This document shows, piece after piece, positions 1 to 11,640 of a stretch of DNA of 64,000 nucleotides; the stretch's first letter is position 1, and each line of letters opens with the position of its first letter. The notes beneath the pieces were generated by a model. It was given only the letters and a program-made list of their open reading frames with translations, had not been told where the DNA came from and did no database searches. This stretch comes from Synanceia verrucosa. Its lineage: Eukaryota > Chordata > Actinopteri > Perciformes > Synanceiidae. Both the position numbers and the translations under genes were made by a program. The stretch lies in NCBI GenBank assembly GCA_029721515.1, contig CM056561.1, forward strand, positions 1,776,001 to 1,840,000. Direction: 5' to 3'.

Positions 1-63
1 GCAGAGGTTGGGATGTACTCAAAAATCATGGTACATGGTTTATTGTCAGTAATTACATACATT

Positions 64-371
64 TTAACTCAGTGAGTTCCAGCTCTTTTATAAAACACAA
101 AGTGTCTTGTTCCAGCGTTTTTGTCCATTTTGAGTCATATTTCTAGACCCACAGAATATTTTGTACTATGACTCTGAAAACAAATGAAAGAAGAGACTCT
201 CTGTTTCATCATGAAAAAAATGTTTGTTTTTATCTTGTTCCATTCTTGTTTTATCAGAGGTAGAGGACACTTTCACCAAAATCAACACTTTTTCTCCACA
301 TTCTGTTTGTTTTGCATCATCTGAAAAAACACTTTGACTGTGAAACTTGTCACTGGCACTCAAAGAGATAA
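64..371 (+). mobile_element. piggyBac-like MITE, copy 1 (decayed)
   Basis: Begins TTAACTCAGTGAGTTCCAG and ends GGCACTCAAAGAGATAA, where the final TTAA has become ATAA. The interior is the same as in the copies at 31886-32382 (reversed) and 51362-51757. No coding capacity. Confidence 0.6.
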
Positions 372-1104
372 CAGGAAGCGTCCTTTCATGCACCAAAAAA
401 AATCCTCTTCCTTGTTGAGCAGTGGAGCGTCTCGCTGGAAGTCAGTTCAGAGGAAGTGACTAGAATCTAAACGGGATAACCAGACATGTTTCTGTGAAAA
501 GACGCCAAACAATTTGCGACCACATAAGCATCTGAACGTTTTGTTTTGTTTTCCAGCCTGATTTTAAATTGAATGAGTTCTGTTTGGACAATATAAAGAT
601 AATAATCCATTATTCAGTAAAAGCCATCTTCAGTGACACACTGGTGTCTAATTTGTTCCACAGTAATGATATTAATTTTGATATTTTACAGGTATTAAAA
701 TTAAATCTGTGTTTAACACATTTTCCAGTTGAATATTTTAGTGTATATTTCTATCTAGGTCAGTGGGTACTTGACCTTGCCTCTGGATTAATAAAGCATC
801 AGTCTATCTAATGTGAGCTTTGGCCTGACTGTCAGAGCTGATAGAGGAGGAGGTCAGCCTTATATGGTCACATATTTTCCCTCTGTGGAGTTTTCCTGAT
901 GTTTCCCAGCTGACTGAGGAGAAACTCTGGACTTTTATCATGTGAGGGGTGTGTACACCTCCAGCCAATCACTGCCTCCGGATGAGGAGGTGTGTGGAGC
1001 AGCAGGGTTTTATATTTGTTTGTTTTACTCTATTCTTTATATATTCTTTATATACAGGAGACTTTTAAACACTTGAGCTTGATATTCTGCACACAGGAAA
1101 CAGA

Positions 1105-1330
1105 TAAGATGAAACTTTATTCACTCCAAAGGAAATAGTTTGGTTTCTATATTGCATTTTGCACTTACTTTGTATTGTTCAACAGTTGCAATAAAAAGTA
1201 AGTAAATGTCAGTAAACAGATAAAAAAATGCACATACAGTGCAGAATAGTGCAAAAATGCAATATATAATAGGAATAATATGAAAAGATGATAAGAACGA
1301 TCCTCCTGAATCAATGAGAAATATGAGACA
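1105..1330 (-). repeat. non-LTR-type tail fragment
   Basis: Starts GATAAGATGAAACTTTATTC, the reverse of a common teleost retroelement end (AATAAAGT then TATC-like tail). Related starts occur at 17695, 42243 and 43633. No reverse transcriptase reading frame is present. Confidence 0.4.
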
Positions 1331-1927
1331 AAAAAAAGAGTCATTCATTCATTTACCTTTTATTTTGATGTTATTATTATTATTTATAATAATTATTACT
1401 GTTATTACGTATTTATTTCGTTGTTTGTTGCTTTATTTCTCTCAGTTATTTATCAGTATGACCATTAGCGCTGTCCTCAAAATAATCGATAAGTTGATTT
1501 AAAGCTTGAGTTTTTCCACAAAGAATCACTGAAAAGCATCACTTTAAATCTGATGTTTACCAAAGATATGCTTAGAAATAACTCATTCAGCATGAAAAAC
1601 GACTAATTGACTAAAGAAATCAAGCGATCTGTCACCTAATCGCCTGAGAGGAGAGCAGCCCTCCAATCCAAGAACAGAACTAAAGTCTGTACTTTATCCA
1701 AACCATAACATAACTGTTTCAAACATCTCATGATTAGATTAGAGGGAAACACCCTTTAAAGAAAGAAGTCAACATTTGATATCATCCCTAATATTTTTAG
1801 CCACAGTCATTAAATATAAATGTGACTGCCTGCTTACTACTTAATCCCTCCTGGTGGACAGACGGTCATTCGTACTGAAACGCTGCCACCTGTAGGAGCT
1901 CTCATTTTGTTTCCTCTCTGTTCGCAG

Positions 1928-4900
1928 CCTCACTCAAACAAGGCGGAGAGGTTTGACTGTGTGAGTAAATAAACCTTTTTTTTATGGAAGTATATCTGTG
2001 CCGTCTGATTTTGAATTTCTAAAGCATCTAAATCAGACTTTGAATTTCAAACCCATCGAATTTCTAGCACGCATTTTTTATTTCTGACGCTTATTTTTTC
2101 CCACAATGATAAAATAAATTCAGTGTAAAAAAAAAAATTGTCTCAAAAATTTAGGTTTTTTTTTTAAATTATGATGTTGAATTTTTTTACATTAAATTTT
2201 TAGATGTTGAATTTCTTTATATTGGATTTTTAAAAACTGAATATTTTGAGACATTGAATTTTTTTTTGTTACACTGAATTTATTAATTAATTCAAAGTCT
2301 GATTTTAGCTTTAGATGTTCAAAGTCAAAATCAGATGGCACAGATAGACTTCTATATTTCTTCATCACTCTTTGAACCACCTGGAATATTCATGAGTGTT
2401 TCTGCAGATGATGGAGTTCTTGAAGAGCCTGTCTGGGGCCGAATACGTTGGCTTCAGCAACGCAACGTGAGTACCGTGCTTTAAGGGGATGAATAAAGTC
2501 TTATCTTATCTGATCTTATCTTAAATGCAACATGTGAAGAGCAGCTTCCTAAACATCTGCCATCTTCCTGCAGCTTCCAGTCAGAGAGGGAGACCGGAGA
2601 TAGGAATTATGCGATTGGTTATTACCTCAAAGAGAAAAAAGTGAGTTTATTATGGTTGTTATTATTAATATTCAGTTCTTAACTAATATATCAGACTCTA
2701 AGAGATCCTCCTGCATCATTTCATTCACTTTAACTTTAACTCTTTCTTCCTCACTGAGTTCACTACTCTTCATCATTTTAAACAGGAGTGAAGAATTTAA
2801 ACTGAATTCACCTTTTTAGACCAAATGTTTAATTTCAGCTCAGATTTTATCCTGAGTGTGACTTCTTTTTTAATCCTCACAGTGTTTTCCTGACAGTGCA
2901 GATATGATGGCAGCCCTCGACTTCTACTTTCAGGTAAAACATCTTTTATCTTTAACTCTGCAGTATCCTGGGTGAAACTTTCAAGGAACATTTTGGACTG
3001 TAGAGTAGTTAATTATAAAGGCCCAGACGCCTCAACCTGACATCTGAGAACCAACGGCGATGAAAAATAGTACTTGAACGCACCACAAAGACTCCTTCAA
3101 CATGTTGAACTGGCAAAAAAAACCTCTGTCACAGCTGAAATCAGGCCGACAGCCCCAAAAAAACTAGAAAAGTCTCCAGTTTGCCTGAAAACAGGACTCC
3201 AGGAAGCCACTGCATCCAGCCAAGAAATAGTCTGAAAAAAGATTTACAGATATGTTTTTATTTACAGACATAAGTAGAGTGACCAGGTTTGTGACATGTT
3301 ACCATGACGCTGGTTTAGATAGTTAGATTTTAACATATTGTCCATCCAACCCTAAAAAAATAAACATTGATATAATGAAGCACTAATGCAGACTGTGCAC
3401 TTTGAGTACAACAGACTTTAACACTTTATTCAAGAGAACAACCTGGTCACTCTAGATGTAGCATGCTAACACTCCAGGCTAGCTGTTTCCCCCCCATTTC
3501 CTGTCTTTATGCTAAGCTAACCAGCTTCAGTTGTCTTTCATCCTTTTTTCCAGCTGTGCTCCATCGAGGTGACCTGTGAGTCAGGAAGCGTCATGGCCGC
3601 CACGCTGGCCAACGGGGGAATCTGCCCAATCACCGGCGAGTGCGTGCTGAGCGCCGAAGCCGTTCGCAACACCCTGAGCCTCATGCATTCCTGCGGCATG
3701 TACGACTTCTCCGGACAGTTTGCCTTCCACGTGAGTCGCCTGCAGACACGAGCGAGGGTTTGAAAGCGTTGCCGTGGCAGCAGAGTTTAATCTTCCTGTC
3801 CGCTCCTCTCACTCAGGTGGGTTTACCTGCCAAATCTGGCGTTTCGGGCGCCGTTCTGCTGGTCGTGCCCAACGTCATGGGATTGATGTGCTGGTCTCCT
3901 CCTTTAGACCGCCTGGGGAACAGCGTTCGTGGCATTCACTTCTGTCAGGTAGCTTTGATTTGATTCGTCTTCACCTTCATATATGTATATATATATTTCC
4001 ACTTTTACTGACCTTTGACCTGTTAGGAGCTGCTGTCTTATTTCAACTTCCACAACTACGACAACCTGAGACACTTCACCAAGAAACACGACCCCAGGAG
4101 AGGCTCAGATGAAGATCCAGTAAGTTCAGCCTGGTCCAGTCAGAAAGAAGGATCAGCAGATTTTAATGAAACGATCATGTTGTTTGTGTTTTGATGCATT
4201 AGAACAAGTCAGTGGTGAACCTGATGTTTGCAGCCTACAGTGGTGACCTGTCTGCTCTGAGGAGGTGAGAATAAAGAATGAAGCTCATGAACTTGTTCAA
4301 TTTGTTGCTGAGGGTTAGAGAATAAGATCAATATCAGTTTCACATCAGTCTCTTAAATATGAAGCTGGAGAGGATTGGCTCAGTCCAGATCTGTTGTGTT
4401 GTTTCTTTAATGCAGCACATCACAACCTGACCTAAGGAGAGCTGCAACGATGCTTTGATAATCAGTTAATGTTTTTTTTTTTAAGGAAAAAAGGTGAAAT
4501 CATCTTATCTCAGCTTCTTAAATGTGAATATTTCCTGGTTTCTTTCCTTTTCTGTGACAGTAAAGTGAATATATTTGAGACAATTTGATGACGCCGTCTT
4601 GGGTTTTGGAAAACACAATTTTCTGACATTCTACACACAGAATAACTAATCGATCAATAGAGAAAATAATCATCAGTAATAGTAATTAGTTGCAGCAGAT
4701 TTTGCAAACGTTGGGCAGGCTAGCGGTTTCCCCCTGCTTCCAGTCTTTATGCTAAGCTAATCATCTGTCAGCTGTAGCTTCATATTTTCCGTACAGACAT
4801 GATTATTGTTGTGTAATAAATATTTCTCAGCAGGTTGAAGTATTTTGCTGTTTGTCCTCCAGGTTCGCCCTGTCAGCTGTGAACATGGAGCAGACAGACT

Positions 4901-6633
4901 ACGACTCTCGCACGGCGCTCCACATCGCTGCTTCTGAAGGTGAAACGCCGTCATCAGTTCATAATCTCAGCTTTGATATGAATAAATGAAACGTGGTGCT
5001 TTTCTCTTGCAGGTCATGTGGACGCTGTCGTCTTCCTGACTGAAGTGTGTAAAGTGAATCCTCACATGAAAGACAGGTAGGGCTTTTAAAGAGAAACTTA
5101 TGTGTGAAAATGGTCACAAAAGTGTATTAAATGAAACGATAAATAAGATTTATAAATGTGTGCACGTCACAACCTGAATATATATTAATATTTCATGTAC
5201 AGATTTTTAGCTTTACACATCACCATTTGACTACAGGTCAAGTTATATTTCTGAAATTTGAGATTATTTCTCATCTCCAGCTCTACGCAGATCCACAAAT
5301 AAATGCTGCGTTTAAGTATTAGTGGAAAACTGGGAAATGTGTCTGCTGCAAAATGATCCGTTTAAGTGAAAAGTTGAAAATGTGTTTGTAAAATATGTAT
5401 TCAGGTTTGCTAATCGAGGTGCGACAAGCTATTTTATTTTGAAAAATATCTTGCACACAATTCCATCGAAAGCTCAGATGTCCCAGTTTGCCACCAGTGC
5501 TTAAACACAACATTAAACTGCAAAAAAGGCATGTCTAAAAACAAGATAAAAACACTAAATCTGAGGAAAAAGTCAGTCCACGCAGAGAGATAATTTCACT
5601 TGACAAGATTTATCCAATTAAGATTGTTAAATCTAGAAATAAAATGTATTTAGAAAACTTAAAATAAGCAGAACCCCGAGGTTCAGCGATGACCACTCCG
5701 AATGAGCTACAGCTACCCTCTCCAGACGATTAATCAAAATCTAACTTTTTACAGATCCAAAGTAAGAAAAACAGACTAAATATAAGCAGAAAGTAAGTAG
5801 AAAATACTGTTTCTTAAGATGATATTACTTAAAATTGAACTTTTTAAAGATCCAAAATATGTGAAATATACTAAATATAAGCAGAAAATAATCAGAAAAT
5901 GCTTGCAGATGTTTTTTTGTGTGACTCTTGAATCGAGCAACTTGAGTTTGTTACTGAATCTTAAAATGAGATTTATTTGATGAGACTTTGGGGGAGAGAT
6001 GTAATATGTCTTATTTTGACAGTTATTTACCTCATTTTAAGATTTCCTGCCTATTTGAGACAAAAAGATAAGGTTGTGCTTAAATAACAACACTTAAAAT
6101 AAGACCAAGATAAATTATGGAACGTGTTTCTTTTCATCTTGGTAAGAAATGTGTGCAGCTGGAGATGTGAAAACAGTCTCAAAACTCCAAACATGAGCAA
6201 CAAATCCGTACATAAAATATTAACATGTGTTCAGTTTGTGATGTGTACGTTTGTAAAGCTACACCCATCAGGCCTAACTTTATGACCTCCTGCCTCTGTC
6301 ATATTGTGATGTGACCTCTGACCCCTGAAGGTTTATTCTGTGGTGTCTGACTCCTCTCAGATGTTGTTACGTCCGATCATTTAATAGACATTTGTGCCAA
6401 TTTTGAGACTTAAATTCCCAGAGGAACGTGTCCACCTCCATGTTTCTCATCACGACCATCCTTCTGTCTCCTTCAGATGGGGGAACACTCCTCTGGATGA
6501 CGCCATGCAGTTCGGCCACGATGACGTCGTTTCGGTCCTGCAGGAGTACCATCGTGAGTTCGCCGACGGTGATGCTCCGTGTGACGCCGAGGAGCAGAAG
6601 AGCTCGCTGGACACACTGAAGAGCATCGTCTAA
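1928..6633 (+). CDS. gls2: glutaminase 2, 3' part (11 coding exons, last 323 aa)
   Basis: Mitochondrial glutaminase hydrolyses glutamine to glutamate and ammonia. Coding exons read from protein similarity and splice sites: 1928-1960, 2408-2466, 2574-2640, 2883-2933, 3554-3730, 3817-3948, 4027-4119, 4203-4264, 4863-4939, 5013-5076, 6477-6633 (TAA at 6631). They total 972 bases, exactly in frame, and all introns are GT-AG. The first ~200 residues are the C-terminal part of the serine-dependent glutaminase fold, with the conserved stretches EYVGFSNAT, IGYYLKEKK, MHSCGMYDFSGQFAFH and GLPAKSGVSG; the tyrosines of IGYYL and GMYDF match active-site tyrosines of the family. The rest holds ankyrin repeats (DYDSRTALHIAASEGH, DRWGNTPLDDAMQFGH). 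GLS2 rather than GLS is chosen from DRWGNTPLDDA, the C-terminal KSIV resembling the PDZ-binding ESMV of human GLS2, and the spryd4 neighbour. The exons upstream of 1928 lie outside the window. The first exon (11 codons) is the least certain. Confidence 0.93.
1983..2356. mobile_element. foldback MITE with long inverted ends, TA-flanked
   Basis: About 65 bases at the left end (TATGGAAGTATATCTGTGCC and on) are the near-perfect reverse complement of the right end (ending GGCACAGATAGACTTCTATA). The TA at each edge suggests a Tc1/mariner-type target. It fills most of the gls2 intron between 1960 and 2408 and has no coding capacity. Confidence 0.7.
2487..2523 (+). repeat. non-LTR-type tail inside a 107-base gls2 intron
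   Basis: GATGAATAAAGTCTTATC followed by degenerate TTATC units, as seen at the 3' ends of many teleost non-LTR elements. The intron is 2467-2573, so little else but splice signals remains. Confidence 0.45.
4437..4697 (+). repeat. GCTGCAAC-type palindromic element in gls2 intron
   Basis: Starts GAGCTGCAACGATG and ends ATTAGTTGCAGCAG, giving short inverted ends. Internal blocks match the other copies in asic1 intron 2. It sits in the gls2 intron between the exons ending 4264 and starting 4863. Confidence 0.6.
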
Positions 6634-7760
6634 AGCACCAGGTTGAATCTATTTTATGATGAGAGGACTGAAAGGAAGCCAGAGAGGCCTGACGAATGGA
6701 TCTGAAATATGATGTAATATATTTAGAAAAAGCTCCTTGATGTATTTCTGCAGACAGCGTATCAACAAAGCACTAAATAATCAGGATAATCTGTTGTTTG
6801 TGTGCAGAACAGTCATTTCAGCCATAATTTGGCTCGTGTTGCAATATTAATGAGCTGCTCTGCTTCTGTTAGAAAATGCCACTGTGATGTAAATATCTAA
6901 TATATTGTGCCTATTTATTGCTAAATATGGAAATATATTTTGCTTCATCAGTATGTAATTTAATCAGGGGATTTTATGCCCCCTGTGTAATAACTGCATA
7001 AATATTCCCAAAAGCTGCTTCATGAATTATTCGTGCTCAACAGGAGGTGATTCAGCTGCACTTCTTGTAGTTTATTCGCCGTGCTGATATTATTGATGCA
7101 GTTATTGATTTCTTATTGACATCTGTGTCTTGTTTTTTTTTTTTTTTTTTTAACAGGAAAGCTTTTGCTCGTTGGAATGCTGGGTCACTCAGACATAATT
7201 ATTGCTCTGTCACAGAAAAGTCAAGAAGCTGGAGTTTTTCCAGTTGACATGTCCGACCTCCCAGCCGTCCAGAAGCCAAACGTAAAGACAAAACATGGCT
7301 GACTGTGACAAACTTATGTCTTCTTTAAGTGTATGCTCATTATTTTTGACAATTTCCTCTGTAAGTTCTGTGCAGAGTTGACAGCAACCATCTGGTGACA
7401 TTCTTGACATAAATCTAAATGCAGAAGAGGTTTTATTATATATACACACTATATGATGGTGTGTGTTATTTTTAATCAAATGCAGGCAAGTAGACTTTAT
7501 GTCGCCTTTTAGTTGATGGTTAAAATGTGACTGAAGTAGGAACTCTGACTACATTTTCTAGTCAGTTTGTCACAACTTGACTCAACATGAAGAAAGAATA
7601 AAAGAAGTTAAAATCTACAGTTTAAGCACTTCAGATGAATGTGTTTCGTTCCTCGTCTGTTTTGTTTCATTTATCTCAGAGAACAGCAGTGATGTGATTC
7701 CTCAATGTGACTGTAAATATGTCTCATCTTGCTGTAAATAAAAGTGTAAAAGCAGTTTCA
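6634..7760 (+). other. gls2: gls2 3' untranslated region
   Basis: AT-rich non-coding sequence following the TAA stop with no further open frame of interest. AATAAA signals occur at 7597-7602 and 7737-7742; the second probably sets the main 3' end near 7755-7765. A run of about 19 T lies at 7133-7151. The end is inferred from the poly(A) signals, not from transcripts. Confidence 0.6.
7737..7742 (+). terminator. gls2: gls2 poly(A) signal AATAAA
   Basis: Canonical AATAAA about 1.1 kb after the gls2 stop, followed by a G/T-containing stretch. It lies 28 bases before the opposing spryd4 signal, so the two transcripts should end on top of each other. Confidence 0.6.
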
Positions 7761-7770
7761 GTGAAGTTAT

Positions 7771-7776
7771 TTTATT
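7771..7776 (-). terminator. spryd4: spryd4 poly(A) signal (TTTATT on plus strand)
   Basis: TTTATT on the plus strand reads AATAAA on the minus strand, 227 bases after the spryd4 stop at 8003. Cleavage 10-30 bases downstream would fall at about 7740-7760, inside the expected end of gls2. Confidence 0.6.
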
Positions 7777-8002
7777 AAACAATGCACAGTATGAGACTGA
7801 ATGAGACACAGCGTAAACACTGGGCAGTTCGCCTCAGAAGCAACCAGTTAGAGGTAAAACATGAGGTAAGACAGCGTCAGAGTATGATGTCCAGAGACAC
7901 GACGGAGAACCAGCTGGACCATGGGAAATGAAGCACCTGCTGCAGAGACTTGGCTTTCCCTCCTGCACCGTTTTTTTTTTTTTGAATAATGACCGTCCTG
8001 CT

Positions 8003-10070
8003 TCACTTGAGGCCTTCAGGCTCCTCCAGACCAGAGTGAGTGATCAGCTCCCCGTCCCAAAGTCCGAACGCAGGGCACAGGGGAGTCTTGAACCGGGCCC
8101 TGATGGTGTGAATGATCTCTGGCTTTGAGATGTCCACCAGGCCCAGGAGACCCGCCTCGTAGTCGAGCAGGATGCCCACGCGGTCCGACTTGCCCACCAG
8201 GGTCACAGGAACGACCTTATTGCCCGTCATGGCGAACCACCTGCGCTGAGCGTATCCGAACACCCAGGAGGAGCTGTTTGTGCCCACGCAGTCCTCTCTG
8301 GACATCAACGCCTCGGCCACACCCAAGCGAAACTCCTGAGACTTTTTCACCGTCACCTCCCAGTAGTGGCGTCCGCCGCTGATCTTCTCATCACCGAAGA
8401 CGACGGCCCAGTCTCGGAAACGCTCCGGGTTGTCCTGCACGTGGCTGGGGTCCAGGCCCAGCATGCGGTAGATGACACCGGTGTCTTTCTTGAAGAGGTC
8501 CAGACTGCTGTGGGCCGTCCGCTCATCAAGCCTGAACTGAAGATCTGCAGAGCAAAGAAATGTTTTCACCATGACTCAGTTTGATGTTTGATAATGGAGG
8601 CCTCACTGATGTCACCATTCATCTACATTGATAAAAAATGTATAATTTTGTTTTTGGGAATGCTTAGAATTTTCCATCATTGCCATGGTAATCAACATCC
8701 TGATCTCTGCTTTGTTTGTAATATTAGTAATGAAGCTGCTAAGGCTGTTAGCCTTTCAGTTTGAAAAATTTCTTTTTTTAGTCCATACTGTAAATATTTA
8801 TCATTATTATCATTATTACTTATTATATTATTTCATTATTGTTGTTTTATTGTATTTCACACTTGTAACAAATGGATTTCCCCAATGGAGGAACAATAAA
8901 AATATTCTATTCTAAAAATCCAAATTACAGCCAAACGCTTACACTGGTTGTTACTATAATATACTATAATAAATACTATAATTATCCCCAGGGGGAAATT
9001 GGGAGAAGTGGGACTGCATCTGCTGGCTACTGTTTTATGGTACAACATAAATTAGTATATTCTTTAATTAATGTGTGCCATAATTGCATTTTTTCTATTA
9101 AATATTTTTCAGTATTTACCATTATTCTACGATATTTTTTTTAGATAAAATCGCACTCATAACGTCAAGGGTTTATAATGGGAAATCGGCAATGCGCCTG
9201 CGCTGAATTGCTGCAATTTGATTGGCTGCCGAGTGAACCGAAGTCGTCATTGGCTGGTAGATGGATGAGCGTTAGCTATCTTTCACAGCAGCGATTTGAA
9301 CGTCTCGCTTTTGAAGAAATGATAGATTTAACACATCGGTGCCCAGAATATGTGGGATGGCTACACACCAAAGTTATAAACCAAACTGAGGAATACGTTA
9401 AAATAGCTAGATTTAACGTGAAGAGTCTCTCTAAGAAAAAAAATGACTTTAGCTAACTGCTAGCTTGTCGGAGAAGACAGCGCTTCGTGAATGTTCGGAA
9501 AGGGACAGTACCCGGATGAGACGTGAACACAAACACGGAAGCGGGAACTGGATTAACTAACTAAAATTACACTGACAGGTATGTATCACCTGTGTCTGTC
9601 AAAAGCGGTGCTAAGTGCTTTTTCCTCACTTTAAACGCCACTGTTTTTATTAACCAACCACTACCCCTGTTTAAGTTTGAGCTGAGACAGCTACTATTAT
9701 TAAAACGTGTCTGACAGGCATGAGACTAGTTTGCCTTTTTAAACTTTCCTTTGTGTGTTGTCAGCACGATGTGTTCGCAGCCCATTATACCGAGTAAGGC
9801 ATATCTGGTCATAAGAGGAAAGATCCAGAACAATAACAAACATCAGTCATTAGCTGTCAGGAGCTGCTGGGACACTGACCCCTGAGATACAGCTCTGAAG
9901 CTAAAACGGTTTTGCTATTTTTTTTTGTCAGGTAACATTCACTCACTTTTCTCCGTAGAGGTGTAAATGTAGTTTCTCCTCTCTGGTACACTGACAGCCC
10001 GCCTGGGTGCGACCGACAGGCAGGACACAGCTCGTCCTGCCAGTCGGACTACTCTAACAGGCGTCGCCAT
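8003..10070 (-). CDS. spryd4: SPRY domain-containing protein 4, complete, 2 coding exons (221 aa)
   Basis: Exon 1 is 10070 down to 9947 (124 bases) and exon 2 is 8544 down to 8003 (542 bases, TGA at 8005-8003). The 1.4-kb intron has donor AAAA|GTGAGT and acceptor CTCTGCAG. The phase (1 nt plus 2 nt) gives an Asn codon at the junction, and the total of 666 bases is in frame. Exon 2 is a B30.2/SPRY domain very close to human SPRYD4: ERFRDWAVVF, GRHYWEVTVKKSQEFRLGVA, SWVFGYAQRRW, PAFGLWDGEL, THSGLEEPEGL. The ATG at 10070 has an in-frame TGA six codons upstream. The first ~30 residues (MATPVRVVRLAGRAVSCL and on) are rich in Arg and Ala with no acidic residue, as in a mitochondrial presequence. 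Length is close to the 207 aa of human SPRYD4. The molecular function is unknown; SPRY domains usually bind proteins. An ATG inside the intron (near 8572) continues into exon 2 but would skip the conserved start and read through the acceptor. Confidence 0.92.
9178..9585. promoter_or_regulatory. promoter-like cluster inside the spryd4 intron
   Basis: A G+C-richer island in AT-rich intron sequence. It holds TGCGCCTGCGC near 9193-9203 (one mismatch to the NRF-1 palindrome) and two ATTGGCTG inverted CCAAT boxes near 9219 and 9249. About 330 bases later GACAG|GTATGT (9575-9585) looks like a plus-strand splice donor. It could be an antisense or alternative promoter. The plus-strand open frame of about 92 codons over it matches nothing I recognise. 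Confidence 0.3.
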
Positions 10071-11289
10071 GTTTTCCTCTGCTGCTGCTCACATGTTTAG
10101 CTTCTTCTCCTGATGTACTCCCTGCAGGAGGCACACTGAAGGGCGCGATGCTGCCCTCTACAGACGAGGGGGTCCCTTAATCTATTATGTTATACTTGTA
10201 TATTACTTCTCAGTTGTGTTGGGTAATTACTTAAAAAAACATTACTAGTGGAAAACACATTACTAGTCATTTTTTATCTTTATTTGTTTTTTTTTGGTAA
10301 ATGTGAAACTGTTGCTTTATTTACATCTTGGTCTGTGAGAAGCGACATTTCATTCCTGTGTGGAGAAATCACAATAAAGTACTTGACTTGACTGAATAGG
10401 TTCCATTCACACGGTGTAACTTAGTTTAAATTTAATATATTGTTTCTTTCAGCACTATATCTAATAACACATATGTTTAACTAATATTCAAAATATTTAA
10501 AGGTCAATCTAATGCTATTTCGTTGATTTTCTTTTTTTTACATGATGTTTTTTCCAAATGGAAGATGGTTGATAAGTTAACAGGACATAGGATTTAAGCA
10601 AATACATCAGTGCTAATAGCATGATATAACACACATTTTGTTTAAAACAAAGACAAACATAATAATGTCTCAGCAATACTTTACCCTAACAGGACTGAAT
10701 GTCTCCATTCCCAGTTGTGCTTAGAATATGGACACTATTTAGATTTTGGTCACGACACGTGTATTTTGTACAAAATATTATGACTTTCCAATGAGAAAAT
10801 GTATTTGTGCATGTAAATTGGAAATATAGTCACACATTAAAAAAACATATGAAGGATTATAATCATTTTATTTCATGGGACAGGCTAAAACATTGATTTT
10901 GCATTATTTTCTTTATTTTTTCAGTTTTCTGGGGAGTTTCCATTCAGGTTTAGATTTAGGTGATGTATCTTCAGATTGCACTGAGAAAAGTGCAGGACAC
11001 GTTGCTTGATAATATACTGTGTTATACAGACGACTGAGTGTGTGTTTTTTTCTTTTTGAAAAAGCAACAGAATGCAGATGGCTTTTTGAAAAAAAAAAAA
11101 ACTTTTTATAAATCACATAGAGTTGAGGTAAACAAAAAACCGTTGGGGTCCATACTAAGTGCTTCAGATGAGGGCACTGTGGGTCAGAGCAGCTGATGAA
11201 TACTTCATATCATTTACATCAGTAGAAATGCAGAGCGAAATGACTTAGTCACATGTCAAACACCTTTGTGAAAAGTTTGCTTCATAAAT

Positions 11290-11640
11290 ATATCAAATTT
11301 GAAACACACCTCTGCAATATTTATAGCTGTTTGTGCTGGATTTGAGAGCAGAACTGCTCCTGGGCACGGCGTTGAATGTACTTTAAATGTCAGAGATAAT
11401 AATATTTTTGTTCATGCTGGTGCATTTGAGACGGCTGATGAATCTTTCATGACATGCACTAAATATTTTGTTATATTAACAAAGCTGGATTCAGCCTTTG
11501 TTGCACAGCCGGATCCATTTTCCTCGCCGGCATCCAGCTGGGGACTAAATGTCATTGTTTATTCATGGTCCAGTCTCAGCGTGGTACATATCATTATTCT
11601 CCTTTGTGGTGCCTGATGATGACTCTGGAGAGAAGCAGCT
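11290..11640. promoter_or_regulatory. possible conserved non-coding element upstream of asic1
   Basis: Complex sequence without simple repeats or copies elsewhere in the window, about 2.1 kb upstream of asic1 exon 1. The plus frame stays open for about 100 codons from a TTG, but there is no recognisable protein or start ATG. Conservation cannot be tested here. Confidence 0.25.

Noticed and set aside
8545..8572. ATG at the 5' end of the long spryd4 open frame as the gene start
   Set aside because: It lies in the intron upstream of a clear acceptor. A distant exon with matching phase and an in-frame upstream stop is a better start.
9178..9456. 92-codon plus-strand open frame in the spryd4 intron
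   Set aside because: No recognisable family and no clear splice partner; kept only as part of the promoter-like finding.
11299..11616. 105-codon plus-strand frame
   Set aside because: It starts at TTG, has no similarity I recognise and no gene context; treated as a possible non-coding element.
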